Source: Daldinia sp. FL1419
Taxonomy: Eukaryota > Ascomycota > Sordariomycetes > Xylariales > Hypoxylaceae
NCBI GenBank assembly: GCA_025201765.1
Contig: MU623397.1
Span: forward strand, 141,846 to 205,845
Length of the DNA stretch: 64,000 bases
Direction of reading: 5' to 3'
The notes beneath the pieces are model-generated. The model was given only the letters and a program-made list of their open reading frames with translations. It did no database searches and was not told the origin of the DNA. The position numbers and the translations under genes are program-made. Below, one piece after another: positions 22,772 through 35,042 of the stretch (the stretch's first letter is position 1; the number at the start of each line of letters is the position of its first letter).

Positions 22772-23624
22772 TTCAAACTAGCCGAATAGCTGAACCCACC
22801 CGTCTAATATCACTGATATTACAATACAAACAATCTATATAGCTTCGTCATGCGATTTTGAGAAATAGCCCGGGTTGAGAGTAATTGGGTCGGTAACCAA
22901 ATCGCACTACCAAAAGCTGGAGCTCGGTCTGACCCGGAAAAAGACCCACACAAGATTTAAGGAAGTTGACATGCGTCGGCTTTGTGGCAGATACCTTGAC
23001 GGAGAGTGCTCAGGTGTGGCTGAAATCTTATATGTAGCAACCGCCCTCGGTTGCGACTCGGCGTAGGTGTACATACTACATACTTAGGTACCCAGGCACC
23101 TAAATGTAGTATAGGTCACCTACATGCATGTGCCTTACCTAACTTTACCTAAGGTAAAGTGACGCAATGGTTCAGTTAAGCAGTGCAGGAAGCTAACCCT
23201 ATTCAAGACTTATTCCAAGACTTTCTTTATCAGCACAAGCAGTAATCACAATCTTATCTACTAGGATGGAGTACGTACCTAGGTACCTACCTACCTAGGT
23301 ACCTATGCAACGCCTGGACCCCATTGACCTCTTCCACTCTTCAAAAAGCAAACAGGGGCTTTTCTGTCATCAGCCTCAATCCTACTACTACTTCTTTAAC
23401 TGCAACCCCTTCTTTTCTTTTCACCAATCCAGCGATTACGCCTAATAAAGATTTCGATTTAACATATCTATTAATACTTATTCAACTCTAGTCTCTTTTG
23501 AATTCCCCATAGAACTCGGTTTTGATCCTATACGTCATTTTGTATCGGCTGCAAAGCGACTTGCCGCCATCGTGACACCTTTCCTTTCTAAGAGATACCC
23601 TTTATCAGGACACTCGACCCAATC
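22772..23624. promoter_or_regulatory. Divergent promoter interval of SAM50 and UBC6
   Basis: Both flanking genes start outward from this 853-bp stretch, so it must hold both promoters. The middle is crowded with TAGGTACCTA words, including the nearly symmetrical block at 23276-23306. The UBC6 side (23390-23600) is pyrimidine-rich, a common feature of fungal core promoters. Confidence 0.7.
23276..23306. repeat. Palindromic TACCTAGGTACC block
   Basis: GTACCTAGGTACC and CCTAGGTACC units flank a CTACCTA core, making an almost symmetrical 31-bp block in the shared SAM50/UBC6 promoter. It belongs to the dispersed palindrome family. Confidence 0.75.
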
Positions 23625-24539
23625 ATGGCCAGCAAGCAAGCGAGCAAGCGCGTATGTATCCGCAATTCCTTCCATATTTCCTTATAAAATATTATCTAAC
23701 ATGAACGTTTCTATCGTAGTTGGCCCGTGAATATAAGAGCATATCCGAAAACCCTCCGCCGTATATCAGCGCCCATCCGTCGGAGTCTAATATTCTCGAG
23801 TACGTCCCCAAGTAACATCTCGCAACTTCGGTCGCTTGCTAACATGACAAGATGGCACTACATCATAACAGGTCCGGAGGACACGCCGTATTATAACGGC
23901 CAATATTGGGGCACCTTAATCTTCCCGCCTAACTACCCCTTTGCGCCACCAGCCATCCGAATGCACACGCCATCCGGCCGTTTCCAACCATCCACGCGGC
24001 TCTGCCTTTCCATTTCAGATTTCCACCCGCGATCTTTCAACCCGGCGTGGGAAGTCTCGACAATCCTTATCGGGCTACTGTCCTTTATGACTTCGGAGGA
24101 GATGACGACTGGTTCCGTATCAGCCACCGCGCATGAACGACGAGTATTTGCGGCCAGGTCGAGGTGGTGGAACTCGACTGGTGGTGGCTCACACGCTAAG
24201 AACCCAGCACTGAAGGGAAATGTGAAGGCCGGAGATGGCGGCGCAAAGTTTAGAGCAGAATGGCCCGAATTAGACAAGGAGAACTGGCGATGGATAACGG
24301 AGAATAACATCGACGTAGCCACGGGAGCTAGGAACGGCGGCGCGTCGTGTGGACCACAACTAGGAATTGCTGGCGGTAGTGGTGGCCAGGCCCAAGCCGT
24401 CGTCGACGCGGTCGTACAGCGACGGGACGCCGGCACGAGCTGGCTCGGACGTAACAAGCTATTAGTATTCGGGGGTGTCATATTTGTCTACGTGTTGATT
24501 GCCCGTATCCTCGGGGAAGGGGAAGGGGGCACGTCATAA
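23625..24539 (+). CDS. UBC6: Ubiquitin-conjugating enzyme E2, UBC6 type (ER tail-anchored)
   Basis: Exons 23625-23651, 23720-23799 and 23852-24539 encode 264 residues; introns 68 and 52 bp. The E2 core covers residues about 5-150: EYKSISENPPPYISAHP, WHYIITGPEDTPYYNGQYWG, then the active site RLCLSISDFHP with Cys87, the same position as the yeast Ubc6 catalytic cysteine. As expected for this non-canonical E2 class, the usual HPN triad is absent. A hydrophobic C-terminal segment (LLVFGGVIFVYVLIARIL) is the tail anchor in the ER membrane. Ubc6 works with the Doa10 ligase in ER-associated degradation. The linker between core and anchor is Gly-rich (GGASCGPQLGIAGGSGG). The very short first exon matches the conserved MASKQA(S)KR start. 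Confidence 0.95.
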
Positions 24540-25879
24540 TCTATGACGATTGACAGAACGTAAGCAGTGTTACTCTCGACGGTTTTGAGCTTTCGGTTGC
24601 CGTGCAGGGCTTTCCTAAATGCTTTGTTAAAGCCACTAATTCTCACCTGCAGTTTTTTCTTTGCTCGAGGCTGCTATGCGGATTAGGTTCAAGGCGGTAC
24701 AGACTGATTTCAACAGAATATGGGCGGAGTCTCGTCAGAGTTGACTTAGGAGTGAACACGCAGAGCAAGATGTGTTTAATCCTTGTAGTAATGTCTCGTA
24801 TACCTTGGTGTATCATAGATGCTTAATAGCGACGTCACATTTTGGGATGAATCAAAGAATAAACCTTTCAAAGACGACATTTCCTCCTTTTTCGATGATC
24901 CGATTGATGATTTACAACTGGACATGTCATTATTATCAGCTTGCGAGGTCCTGTATCCCGATATAATTGACGCAGTGTTCTATGGTTGCTACGGTATCAA
25001 CGCCTACTAATGTAGATGGCTGCGCTTACACTCGACCACAAAATAGGGGCACAACACAACTGGATATACCTTAGTACTAGGTTAGCACGTATCATCCTTG
25101 ACGGCCGGCGGTAAACCTTGAGGGAGTGTGGATGTACGGCAGTACATATCGTTATTGCCTTATGGTAAGATAGAGGCAGGTACCTACGTGGGTAAATCAT
25201 GCACGTATTCCTTCCTCCTTCCTTCCTTCCCTTCTGCCTGCCCTATTTTTTATGTCTACTAGCGCCAACTTACTTACGTGTAACCAACCTACCTGGATGC
25301 GCTTTCCTGCTATCACAGATAAATGTAGGCAAGTACGTAGACACCGCCCGCTTAGGAATTCGACATGTAAACAAAACTTCTCGGATTCATATCACGAGAA
25401 CCAACAACTACGTGAAACTCATCTTCAACCGTCCTGACTTGTCAGCTACTGATTCGTTTAGAATATCGTGCGCCTGGGATAATAGTAAGTTCTGTTTATT
25501 ATTCATCCTTCCGAAATCCCAGTCCATAATGCGTCAACCGTCGTCCTCGAGCCACCACCTCTTCGTCTATTCCCTACTAATGGCGGGTAGTTTACCTTTC
25601 GATAAACTATTCACCCTCGTGCTTATCCGGGTCGAGTCCACGTATCGAAACCACCTAAGCAAGAGTACACCAAAATAGCTCTTATAGCCAAGACGCCTGT
25701 CTAATCCGTACAATTCCGTATTTGATATCATCTAGTCTATTACTAACGCTAGTTATACAGACCAATCTCGCCGTACATTGGTTTGTTTGCTATAAACAGC
25801 CGCCGGCCTCGACTGCGAACTTTTACACCATTTAGTCGTGGATATACACAAACCGAAAATCTAGTAAATATTCGCCAAA
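24540..25879. other. Intergenic interval, 1.3 kb
   Basis: Small frames occur (for example 24819-25010, acidic, and 25199-25678) but lack recognisable domains, so they are not called. A CTTCC-rich stretch lies at 25206-25232. The right end is the promoter of the BTB gene. Confidence 0.55.
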
Positions 25880-27248
25880 ATGTCATCCATCGAAGACCGA
25901 GCGCCCGAAATTAGGGATGCCGATGGGCCATCAAGATGTGACGCCGACGTTGCGAATAGCTCCAACGTCCCGGAAGTTGATGCTTCGTTGGGCGAATCTG
26001 ACATAATCCCAACCATGGAAACCGCTGACGAGGATGAAGTCCTTGGTGACAGAGATTCAGATGATGAGTCCAAGTCGCCTACCAAGTCTTCGCCCAGAGT
26101 AGATATAAAAACAGAAGAGCAGTCGAATCCCGAAGAATTGTGGATGATAGAACCCAGACCCTCGGCAGAAACAGTATCGATCATCTATTTTGATATTGAC
26201 AGCGACCTCGATATTCCCTTATGGTCCGATAGTGGGCCAATCCTGTGCAAGGTCTCGTCGGCTCATCTGGCGCTCGCCTCTCCGGTATGGCGTGCCATGC
26301 TTTATGGCAATCGTACTATCAAGAAACTAGACACAGGTGCATGGGTGGTTCCCATAGACGGTGACCCGTTTGCCTTGATGACCCTCTTCCGTGTCGTGCA
26401 TTACGAATTCGACAGGGTGCCAGGTAAGATGTCCGTAGAAGAGCTTTATTGCATTGCGACCGTCCTCGACCGATATAAGTGCGCCCATCTAGTCTATCCT
26501 TGGGCAGAGACGTGGGTTCAGAGGCTTCCAACATACGACGAGTCAACTTTGGAGCTTTCTCGTTGCTCTCACAAAACCATATTCATCGCCTGGGTGTTGG
26601 GAGACGCCGCGCTGTTTCGCGATTCGGTTGAACAAACCGTTATTACTTCCGAGTTGGTAAATGGTCAGCTCGTGGATATTACCGGCAAACCATTCTCCGA
26701 TCTGGAGAATATCCATAAAGACCTACTTCGTAAGTGGACCTTTACTATCCACCCTTCTATTGCTTATTGATTAACCTATGTGTTTAGAGTGGATCAGTTC
26801 TACGAGATTAGAGATAATTCGCCAGATACTGGGTGCCCTAAACGAACCTTTTAGGAGGTCTATATCGGACGTCAATTCTCTCGACACGCCCTTTTGCAAG
26901 CTAGGTTCGCAACGGAAAGAATGTGAGACCATGATGTTGGGTTCCGTGATCCCCCAGCTCATGGCTGCTAAACTGTTCCCGGTTCCCCAACCGCACGACT
27001 TTTCGGCCTGTATAAAATCCTTGGCACTCACAATCGATAGTTTTATATACGCGAGTTACGAAGGTAGGGACTGGATGCCTCATCTATCGCATACCGGCTG
27101 TAGCCTTGGGTACAGCGAAGCGGTTGAGAAAAGTCTGGCAAACATTCGAGTCCCACTTGACCAAGCATTCATGGATGATTTCATATGGAGAGCTCGTATC
27201 TCCGGGGTCAAGAAGAGCCTACAGCACGACGTTAGTCAGGATGTTTAG
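25880..27248 (+). CDS. BTB/POZ-domain protein
   Basis: Exons 25880-26729 and 26788-27248, joined over a 58-bp intron, encode 436 residues. The first about 100 residues are acidic and Ser-rich (ADEDEVLGDRDSDDESKSP), probably disordered. A BTB fold follows at about 110-220: PILCKVSSAHLALASPVWRAMLYG is the typical dimerisation-helix region, and ALMTLFRVVHYEFDRVPGKMSVEELYCIATVLDRYKC continues the fold (split here: VHYEFDRVPGK, then MSVEELYCIATVLDRYKC). The C-terminal half is helical with no second domain. Fungal BTB proteins of this kind are a large expanded family; most have unknown partners, some may serve as Cullin-3 adaptors. Intact, no oddity. Confidence 0.88.
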
Positions 27249-28129
27249 CTGACAGTGAGAGATTTGGAAGTAAGGAATCAGATAGGTTTTACCTTAACGC
27301 CGTGGCTATAAGGGGTTTTAAGATTATTGTGTCGGGGATGAATGGCGCGCTTTGATTTCGCTCATCGGTGCTCTCCTGCATTAATTTAGGTACTCATTAG
27401 GGCTGGTAGCCTTTCCATGCGGTATAGCTAGTCCCGATAAGGGATGCGACATAGGAGCTAGCTTTTCTATATAAAGTTGTTAATGTTTTCATACCAAGCT
27501 TTGAGGTGGAGCTCAATGACTTACCACTTGACTAATACAGAGGGAGTTTCCTCCATGGATAATGGAGATGGAGATGGGTATTACTAGTACGTGTCTAATG
27601 TAAGGCACTCGCGGTACTAATTATGTGGCTAACATAGTTGTGCGGAAACTTATTGCCGGCGGTGAATGATTACCTAGGTAGGTAGCAAACTTTTCATCCT
27701 ACCTGGCGCCCCGCCGAGTAAAACACCAAAAGATCATCGTGAACTTGAAAAATACGATTACAGGGAACTTCATATGTTTTACGAAACGCGCGTATTTACT
27801 ATTAATTTCTATTTTAAAACGTAAAACTTTAGTCTGAATGAACAAAAAATTTTTTATAGCGTGACCCTTCATAGGGATTGGGTCAGGTTGGATTCTTACG
27901 GTAACGAGCGTATGCTAACTACGAGAGCAGTAACGAGAGCAATAATCAACTGGTCCGACCTCTCATCCCGGGGCATACACAGAACAATCAAAAGCTAGAG
28001 AAAGAGAGCCGCGTACTCGATTCTGGAGTACTCAATCTATGCCGTCAGGTAAATCAGGCTACCCCGGCGCGACATAGGGCTACATCATATGGATTTATAT
28101 AAGCCCTTCGTTTCTCGGCGTGCGAGAAT
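27249..28129. other. Intergenic interval between converging genes
   Basis: 3' flanks of the BTB gene and the P-ATPase. A TTACCTAGGTAGG word lies at 27670. No gene seen. Confidence 0.6.
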
Positions 28130-31100
28130 CTAAACGTCCGTAGGCTCGGTACGGATGACGACGTCCTTGCGGAAGCGCCGTTTGCCCGCCTTCCATGACT
28201 CTACTAGAGCGACATAGACTACAACACACGCTGCTACAATGGCCCATTCGATACCGATTCCCTGGTGCTTGAATACCTTCTCGTTGATGACGGGTAGATA
28301 TATAACCGGAAAAGTAATGATGAAGCCCGCAAGAACGGCGCCGAAGAGGAACTTATTCTTCCAAACCGTCCTGAAGACGGATAGGTGTCCAGAGTACGAC
28401 TCGGGGTACATATCAAACAAGGAGCGGGTAAAATGCTTGACTTCCCAGGCCGTAACTAGGAGTAAGAAGCTAAGGGTAGCGAATGTCGCGGCCCGGGCCC
28501 TGTAGGCGTAATCGCACGACGAATTGTACTCGGCGTTGCAGTCGACACCTAACGTCCCGGAGAGCGGCAGCTTCGCATAAATGGCTTCGATTGGCGTATA
28601 GATGACAGTGGTAAAGGCCGCAATGCACAACGAGCCCATGAAGAAGCCGTATGCCATCTTGTCGACGATGATCTCTTTTGTGAATATCCCAACGCGGTGA
28701 TCATGTGGCGGCCTTAACATAATGTCGGGCTGAGCTTCTTCGAGACCTAGGCCAAGGGCCAAGAAGGACGATGTGATCAAGTTGGCCCATAGGATCTCGA
28801 TGGGGGATAATGGGAAAACTGATTTGTTATTCTGGTCTTTGAATGAGAGACCGACTAGTAAAAGGATGACCTGGGCGATATTGGAGACTAATAGGTGTAG
28901 GAGAAACTAACCCAACGTTCGTCAGTACCAGTCGTAGTTCGTTTGACGGGGTATGGCTTTTTACCTTTTGAATATTGTCAAATAGACGTCTGCCTTCTTC
29001 GACAGCCGTTACAATCGAGGCGAAATTATCGTCGGTAAGGACCATGTCTGCAGCCTCCTTGGCAACATCGCTACCATTTAAACCCATGGCGATACCAACA
29101 TCTGCTTGTTTCAAAGCAGGTGAGTCGTTTACTCCGTCGCCAGTCATTGCGCAAAACGCGCCACGGCGGTGGATCGCTTCGACCATGCGTACCTTTGTCG
29201 ACGGTGTACAGCGGGCCAATACTAACGGGAGCTTCTCTAGATGGTCAATCTGGTCGTCAGTTAAGCTATCGAAGGCGTTGGCAGGCATGATAAGATTGGC
29301 CATTTCAGCGGCGTCAAAGTCGCCATTGATAATCCCTACTTCGTGCGCGATAGCCGTTGCAGTCTTAATATGATCACCAGTGAGCATATGAACGGATATA
29401 CCGGCAACCCTACATTTCTTAACCGCGTCGGCCGTTTCCGAACGGGGAGGATCGTAGAGGCCTGCGAGACCTAAAGGTACCAACTGACATTCGATAGCTT
29501 CACGCGGACTTCCCGTGGCGACGGAGTTTTGAACGACCTTGTGGGCAATGCATAGGACTCTAAGACCTTCAGCAGCAAGCGATTCGGCTTTGGCGGTTAA
29601 CCCGGCCTTGACGACATCGGATGCGTCTAATAATGGTAGCATTACTTCCAACGCTCCCTTAGTGTATACGTTAGCCTCGTCTGAGTCGGTCGACGAGTAC
29701 GCAACGGTCATACGCTTGCAGGATGAGTCAAAAGGGTGCTCCGAGATTAGACGAATGCTGTCCGCCTGAGCTATGGTGGCTTTGCTCATCCCAAATCGCA
29801 TAGCAAAAACTTGGAGAGCAATCTCTGTAGGCTCACCAACCGCTACCCAGTTTGGTATCGCAAGAGTCGAGGTGGTAAGAGTTTCGGCAGCGTCGTCGTT
29901 AGGGGCCGGCTTGCCATCCGTAACGGTCGCATTGTTACATAGAGAGATGCATTCTACAAACCTTTGCGCTGTAGTAGACAAATGAGATATAGGCTTGAGC
30001 TCACTTTGAACCTCTAGCCCCTGGCTATCCCAGATAACTCTTCCGCTGGACGGATCGAAAGGGTGGGTGCAGGCTTCAACAGTAGCAGCAGACCCATCGC
30101 AAAGCCAGATCTTCCTTGTGATCATCTTGCCTTGGGTTAAAGTGCCTGTCTTGTCGGAGCAGATGTTGGTCACTCCCCCGACAGCTTCCAGGGCGGCCAG
30201 CTTTCTTACGATCACGTTGCCCTTGGCCATCGCCTTCGTCCCGACGGCCATACTAATCGTCAAAACGGCGATGAGAGATTCCGGAATAACGGCAACACCG
30301 ACACAGATACCATAAATGAGAACCTCGTCATCAATACGCCACATGCTAGCAGAAAAGACGATAACGGCGAGTAGGATCGCAAAGGCAAAAAGGAGCAAGG
30401 CAAACTTGCTCAGCTTAACTTGAAGCGGGGTTCCGTCGAGCCCTAGTATGCTACGTGCGCTGGCTTTTGCACGTTTCCAGAAAGCATCTGATCGGGATGT
30501 ATCGTTGTTATTCCAACTATGATTCGTTCGGAGTAGTTGGGCAATCTTTCCAACCTCGGTATCCATTCCCGTAGCTGCGACAATACCCTTTCCTCGTCCA
30601 CGCGTGACAGTGCTTGCGCAGTATAACATGTTTACGCGGTCTCCAAGAGGGACGTCCGCATCCTCCAGGATGACGTCTGGATGCTTGCTGATGGGCAAGG
30701 ACTCCCCTGTAAGTAATGCCTCGTCGGTAGACAGGTTAAGTCCGTCAACGAATCGAAGATCCGCCGGGACGATATCACCGACATTGAGTATCACAATATC
30801 GCCCCTGACAAGCAATTCGGCCTTGATAGTTGTGATCTGCCCTGAGCGGACCACTTTGCACGTTGGTGCGGATAGCGCGTAAAGGGACTGTATAGTTTGC
30901 TCGGCACGATAGTCCTGAACGAACCTAGTCGGTATCAGTATAGAAGCTGATATATTTTGCTCGTAGCTGACGACTTACCCCACAACGATATTAAGGAAGA
31001 TGACGGCAGCGATAACGCCGCCTTCGATAAAATCGTTGATGGCAAAGGAGAGTGCCATGACAAGGACAAGGACCATCGTTAAGCTGTTAGACACCTGCCT

Positions 31101-31424
31101 TAGGAGAATCTTCCACACGGATAGCCCACGAGCTCCCTCCACTTTGTTTGGCCCATAGCGCTCCAGGCGACGAGCTGCTTCACCGCACTCGAGGCCATTT
31201 CCACTATCGGTTTCGAGAAGCTGTTCTAGATCCTTTATCGCTAGCGTATGGGGTTTGATATTATTCTCGCTCGTGGATGTCTGAACTGCCCTCCCGTAAG
31301 AGGGATGGTTTGGAAGCACAATTCCCTGGTCTTTATGGGGCGAAGCTTTTGGAGTAGCATTGGTGTAGCCACATATAGGGGGCTCAGTCGACTCCTCGAC
31401 AGCAGGTTGATCTTCTACACCCAT
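28130..31424 (-). CDS. ENA-type cation-exporting P-type ATPase (Na+/K+ efflux)
   Basis: Exons 30979-31424, 28965-30924 and 28130-28906 encode 1060 residues; introns 54 and 58 bp. All P-ATPase landmarks are present: an N-terminal cation-ATPase domain (ARRLERYGPNKVEGARG), the actuator motif LLTGESLPISK, the phosphorylated Asp near 406 in SDKTGTLTQGKM, DPPRSE, MLTGDH, and the hinge MTGDGVNDSPALKQADVGIA. The C-terminus (GIFTKEIIVDKMAYGFFMG, KNKFLFGAVLAGF) and total length fit the fungal type IID (ENA) group, which exports Na+ or K+ at the plasma membrane under salt or alkaline stress; a Ca2+-type relative is less likely. ENA genes in fungi are commonly under alkaline-pH control by PacC; two GCCARG words lie within about 310 bp upstream. 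Confidence 0.93.
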
Positions 31425-31603
31425 TCACGTGTCGTCTAGTAGCTAGTGTAGCGGCTGAGCAAGATAATCCGTAGAGGGTTATGAGAAACTACGGCTGGGC
31501 TAGATCGTGGGTGGGATGAGGATAGATATAACACGACAGATGGGCCCTCGCCAGCCCCGCTAAGCTCACCCATTACTATTATGTACTTGAGCGCCCAGCG
31601 TAC

Positions 31604-31609
31604 GCCAAG
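31604..31609. promoter_or_regulatory. Possible PacC site (GCCAAG)
   Basis: Matches the established PacC core GCCARG, about 180 bp upstream of the P-ATPase start. Hexamers of this kind occur by chance, so the support is the pairing with a second site and the gene family. Confidence 0.3.
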
Positions 31610-31728
31610 GGTTCATCTCGACGCAAACGGGGCGGATTGGGTATAGTATACGCTTGGGAGACATTGATTGGACTGGACTCTGTACCTTGTCACAGGGGCG
31701 TATTGCATAGGAGGGCAGGGAAGGACGG

Positions 31729-31734
31729 GCCAGG
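31729..31734. promoter_or_regulatory. Possible PacC site (GCCAGG)
   Basis: A second GCCARG word, about 305 bp upstream of the P-ATPase start and in the same orientation as the first. Confidence 0.3.
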
Positions 31735-32655
31735 AATCACGACGATTTGGTTCCCGGTAGCTGATGGGACTTTAGGAAAACATCGAGGTTAGTAGTGATG
31801 GATAGGAATTGAAGTATCTGCGAATGATTTGCTGATAAGGAATAATAGTCGAGGGGCTAGGCGAATGACGGGGGGAGGGGGGAGGAGTTAATGGATGATA
31901 GGAGTGTAGACTCTAATCAGGGAGCGCCTTGAGAGCTTCGTAACTTCTCCGCCATTTGTCTAGAACGCCTCTGCATGACCTTGCGTGACCTTGACGTCTA
32001 TTTCTCGGCAGACAGAGATAATGAGGCGACACTTTACCCATTGTGGAAAGCCAAGGGACCAAGACATCACGTACTACGTAGACGTACTGCTTAGTGTTTC
32101 CTCGTCTGCTTGTGCTGCGTGGTAGCGGATGTTTAGCGGGATTGGCGTGGAATTCCCCTCCCTCTGTTTCTTGGGTCCTAAAAGCAAACCGCAAACCGCA
32201 AACCGGCGCGGTGGTTCCAAATGTCGCCCGAAACTCCGGTTTTAGACCACTCCGCTCTCATTTGATTTCTCCATCTTATAACCGCCCCCCGAAAGACCGG
32301 CATGGATATTCGTATCACTCTTGCCATTATCCATAGGCGTATCTAATTTCTAGCTGTGTTGTAATTATATTTTGTAATTATATTTTCTTCTATTCCTCAG
32401 TAAGACGACGCGTTATCAAGGCTACCAATCCGACTCAAAGGAGAGCCTAACATAACAGGGGTAATACGTAGATAGTAATGCATATGCCTCTCTTCTTTTC
32501 CCCCTACCTTCTACCTTGGAGGGATCCGTGTGATGTTTTGTTAGTAATACGCGTCTCGTGATAGATGCCGTGCTTGTTGGGGTGTTAGGCCAAGCCTTTC
32601 AGCAACTTCGTAGTTATTCTTACTGGTCGATATTATACTAGCGGTGAGGATATAC

Positions 32656-32674
32656 ATTATTATTATTATTATTA
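32656..32674. repeat. (ATT)6 microsatellite
   Basis: Six perfect ATT units just beyond the 3' end of the amidohydrolase gene. Confidence 0.9.
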
Positions 32675-32703
32675 GCTACCCCTAAAGAGGTATTGTACCT
32701 ACC

Positions 32704-34421
32704 TTATGCTTCGGCGTCGAATACCCTTTTCCCATTGAACCAGGTTTGTAAGACTCTCGCTTCCAGTAACTTATTCGCATCCCACTCCATATCTACCACT
32801 ACGAAGTCCGCCATCCGCCCGGCCTCTAACTTACCAGTGTATTTGTCGGCAAAGCAGCTGTACGCCGAACCCTCCGTACCCGCTGCAACTGCTGCCGCTA
32901 GGTCCAACGCGAAATGGGGATTAACCCGGTCCATTAAATCTGGTTCTCTGGCCGAGCGCCGCGTTGTTGCCGTGTATGCGTTTTTAAGCGGCGCGTGAGG
33001 GGCCGTGGGGGAGTCGGATCCTAATGCTAGTACGGCTCCTCCATCGGCGAACTCCTTGTACGCGAATGCGCGTCCACATCGGGAGGGGCCGAGTAGCGAT
33101 GGCCAAGCTCTGAGAATTGCCGGATCAGCATGTACCGGCTGTATGGAAGCCGTAATGCCCAGTTTTCCTAACCTCTTGGCGTCTTCGGGGGACGCGAGCT
33201 CAAGATGCTCGATCCGATGCCTTCGGCCGGGAGTGGCGTTTTGCTCAAGAGCGTCTATCGCGACTCTTATGGTCTTGTCGCCTATCGCGTGTAGAGCGCA
33301 TTGCAAACCTGCCCGATCTGCTTTCCTGACGACTGGCCCGAGCTCTTCAAGCGACCAGATAGGCTCACACGATAGTCCGTCCGAAGTGTAGGGCTCTGAG
33401 AGTCCCGCGGTGCAGCCATCTATAATACCATCCCCAATGACCTTTATACCTACGACTCGACAGTCCGGGCTATTATCAATGTTAAATTGGCGGCTCAGCT
33501 CGATTGCCCGGTCAACCTGAGCGAGATTCCCAGCTTCGGTCTTTCGGGGTGTGATGAGCCAGTGAATGGCTATCCTGATTGGTAACTTCTCTCTCTGACG
33601 CAGCACTTGTAAAGCCTCCCAGGCATTTTCGTCCATTGCCATCTCAATAAGTCCAGTGTAACCTGATGCGTTGTATGCGCCGACTGCCCCTTTCAACGCT
33701 GCAAGCTTCTCATCCATTGGTGCAACTTTTGCGATATGTGGCCAGACGATGGTGACCGCCGCGGCCTCGGATAAAAGCCCTGATGCTTTGCCATTTTCGT
33801 CACGGTGAATCTTCCCACCTTCTGGATCAGGCATATCTTGCACTCCCATCTCGTTTAGGGCTGCGCTATTACACCATGTCGAGTGAAGGTCCTTGGAATC
33901 GATGAAGCTATTGAACGAGTGGGATTAATAACTAACCTACATCTTTCGTATAAGTGGTTTGTGGGCCCAGGGGCATCAGAGGGGAAGAAGCTCAACATCA
34001 CGTACATGGGCCTCGGATCTATATCATCTATCATGCTAGCTAATGCCTCCCCGTTAGTCATGGAGTGCATCCACCCTTTGCACATGATACGAGCAACGGA
34101 CGGATGCGCGGCGGCGAATTCTTTAATTGTCTGCCGAATGTCCTGTAGATCCTTGCACGCCTCTAGTCCTGCCTTCTGCAAAGACTGCCCTAGCATTAGG
34201 AAATGCATATGTCCATCGATGAATCCTGGTAGGACTATATGGCCATTTAAATCGTGCTTGGCTTTGAGATTATCCACGGCCTCCCGTATTTTCTCGTCGC
34301 TTACGCCGCCGACGTGGGCGATTTTCCCAGAATCGTCAACGAGCATAGCGTCTACAAAAGAATAGCCCTCTCCCCTGAGACCAGACTGAAAAAAACGGCC
34401 GTTATGAAATAGGGTAGTCAT
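32704..34421 (-). CDS. Amidohydrolase family 3 (YtcJ-like) metal-dependent hydrolase
   Basis: Exons 34006-34421 and 32704-33907, intron 97 bp, give 539 residues. The metal-binding HxH lies at His71/His73 (GFIDGHMHFLM) after the first small beta-sandwich; further landmarks are LHSTWCNSAALNEMG, IGDKTIRVAIDALEQ, RIEHLELASPEDAKRLGKL, and LALGSDSPTAPHAPL with a late metal-site Asp, then the closing motif LEAGRMADFVVVD. The family comprises TIM-barrel cytosolic enzymes that hydrolyse N-acyl or formamide-type amides; the substrate of the fungal members is mostly unknown. The splice junction restores the conserved DPRPIFIDSKDLHSTW. There is no signal peptide. Confidence 0.9.
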
Positions 34422-35042
34422 GGTGCCCCAACTTTATGGAATAAACTAGTATCTCTCTCCAAGAGTTGTAAGGTCGTTTATCTTGGATAGTTTCAACGTA
34501 GCCGTCGACTCGATTGAAGTTGTAAAGTGGTGAAAATCCCCACCCCAATTCAAAGCCGCGATCGGCCATCCATGGAAAAGCCCAGGACTTCTCTATTCGT
34601 CCTAGTATGTACCTATATATTTAGTATTATTTAGGTAACTTACCCGTATTATCACGAAATGTCAATATACCGTGTACGCCCGTACGGGTAGATGTTTTAG
34701 ATTTAATTCTTTTTAGGCCGGCCTTACTTTTATCGACGATCGAGATAGAATCATTTTACGCACTAGCTAATAGAACAGAGGTAGTAGTAAGAAGTGTATA
34801 TAATTCTCGTCGCCCCTACAAACTTCTATCAATTTAATTCTTACTATTTAGAACTCCTAATTGCCAGTCCCTACTATCTTCCTTTTTTAGTCTTTATGTT
34901 TTGCTTCTGATATCCAATTCGAGGCATCCGAATATCCCCCCCTTTTCAAATAGAGTGTCGCTTTTATTCCTATAGGAATTTGATGGGTAAAATTGCGAGT
35001 AGAGGGCTAATATGTCCATAGATGTTGTCTGAGCATTTTCAT
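34422..35042. other. Intergenic interval between two minus-strand genes
   Basis: Promoter of the amidohydrolase and 3' flank of the CBM18 gene. AT-rich in the middle; nothing else noted. Confidence 0.55.

Larger units (their letters stand above)
31425..32703. other. Intergenic interval, 1.3 kb
   Basis: Promoter of the P-ATPase on its left side and 3' flank of the amidohydrolase on its right. It contains a G-rich stretch (GGGGGGAGGGGGGAGG, 31870-31885) and an (ATT)6 microsatellite at 32656-32674. No gene recognised. Confidence 0.6.

Noticed and set aside
24819..25010. 63-codon acidic frame
   Set aside because: Too short and without cysteine, signal or domain evidence; could be chance.
25199..25678. 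Plus-strand frame of 159 codons
   Set aside because: It begins in a CTTCC-rich stretch, which gives a false hydrophobic start, and has no recognisable domain.
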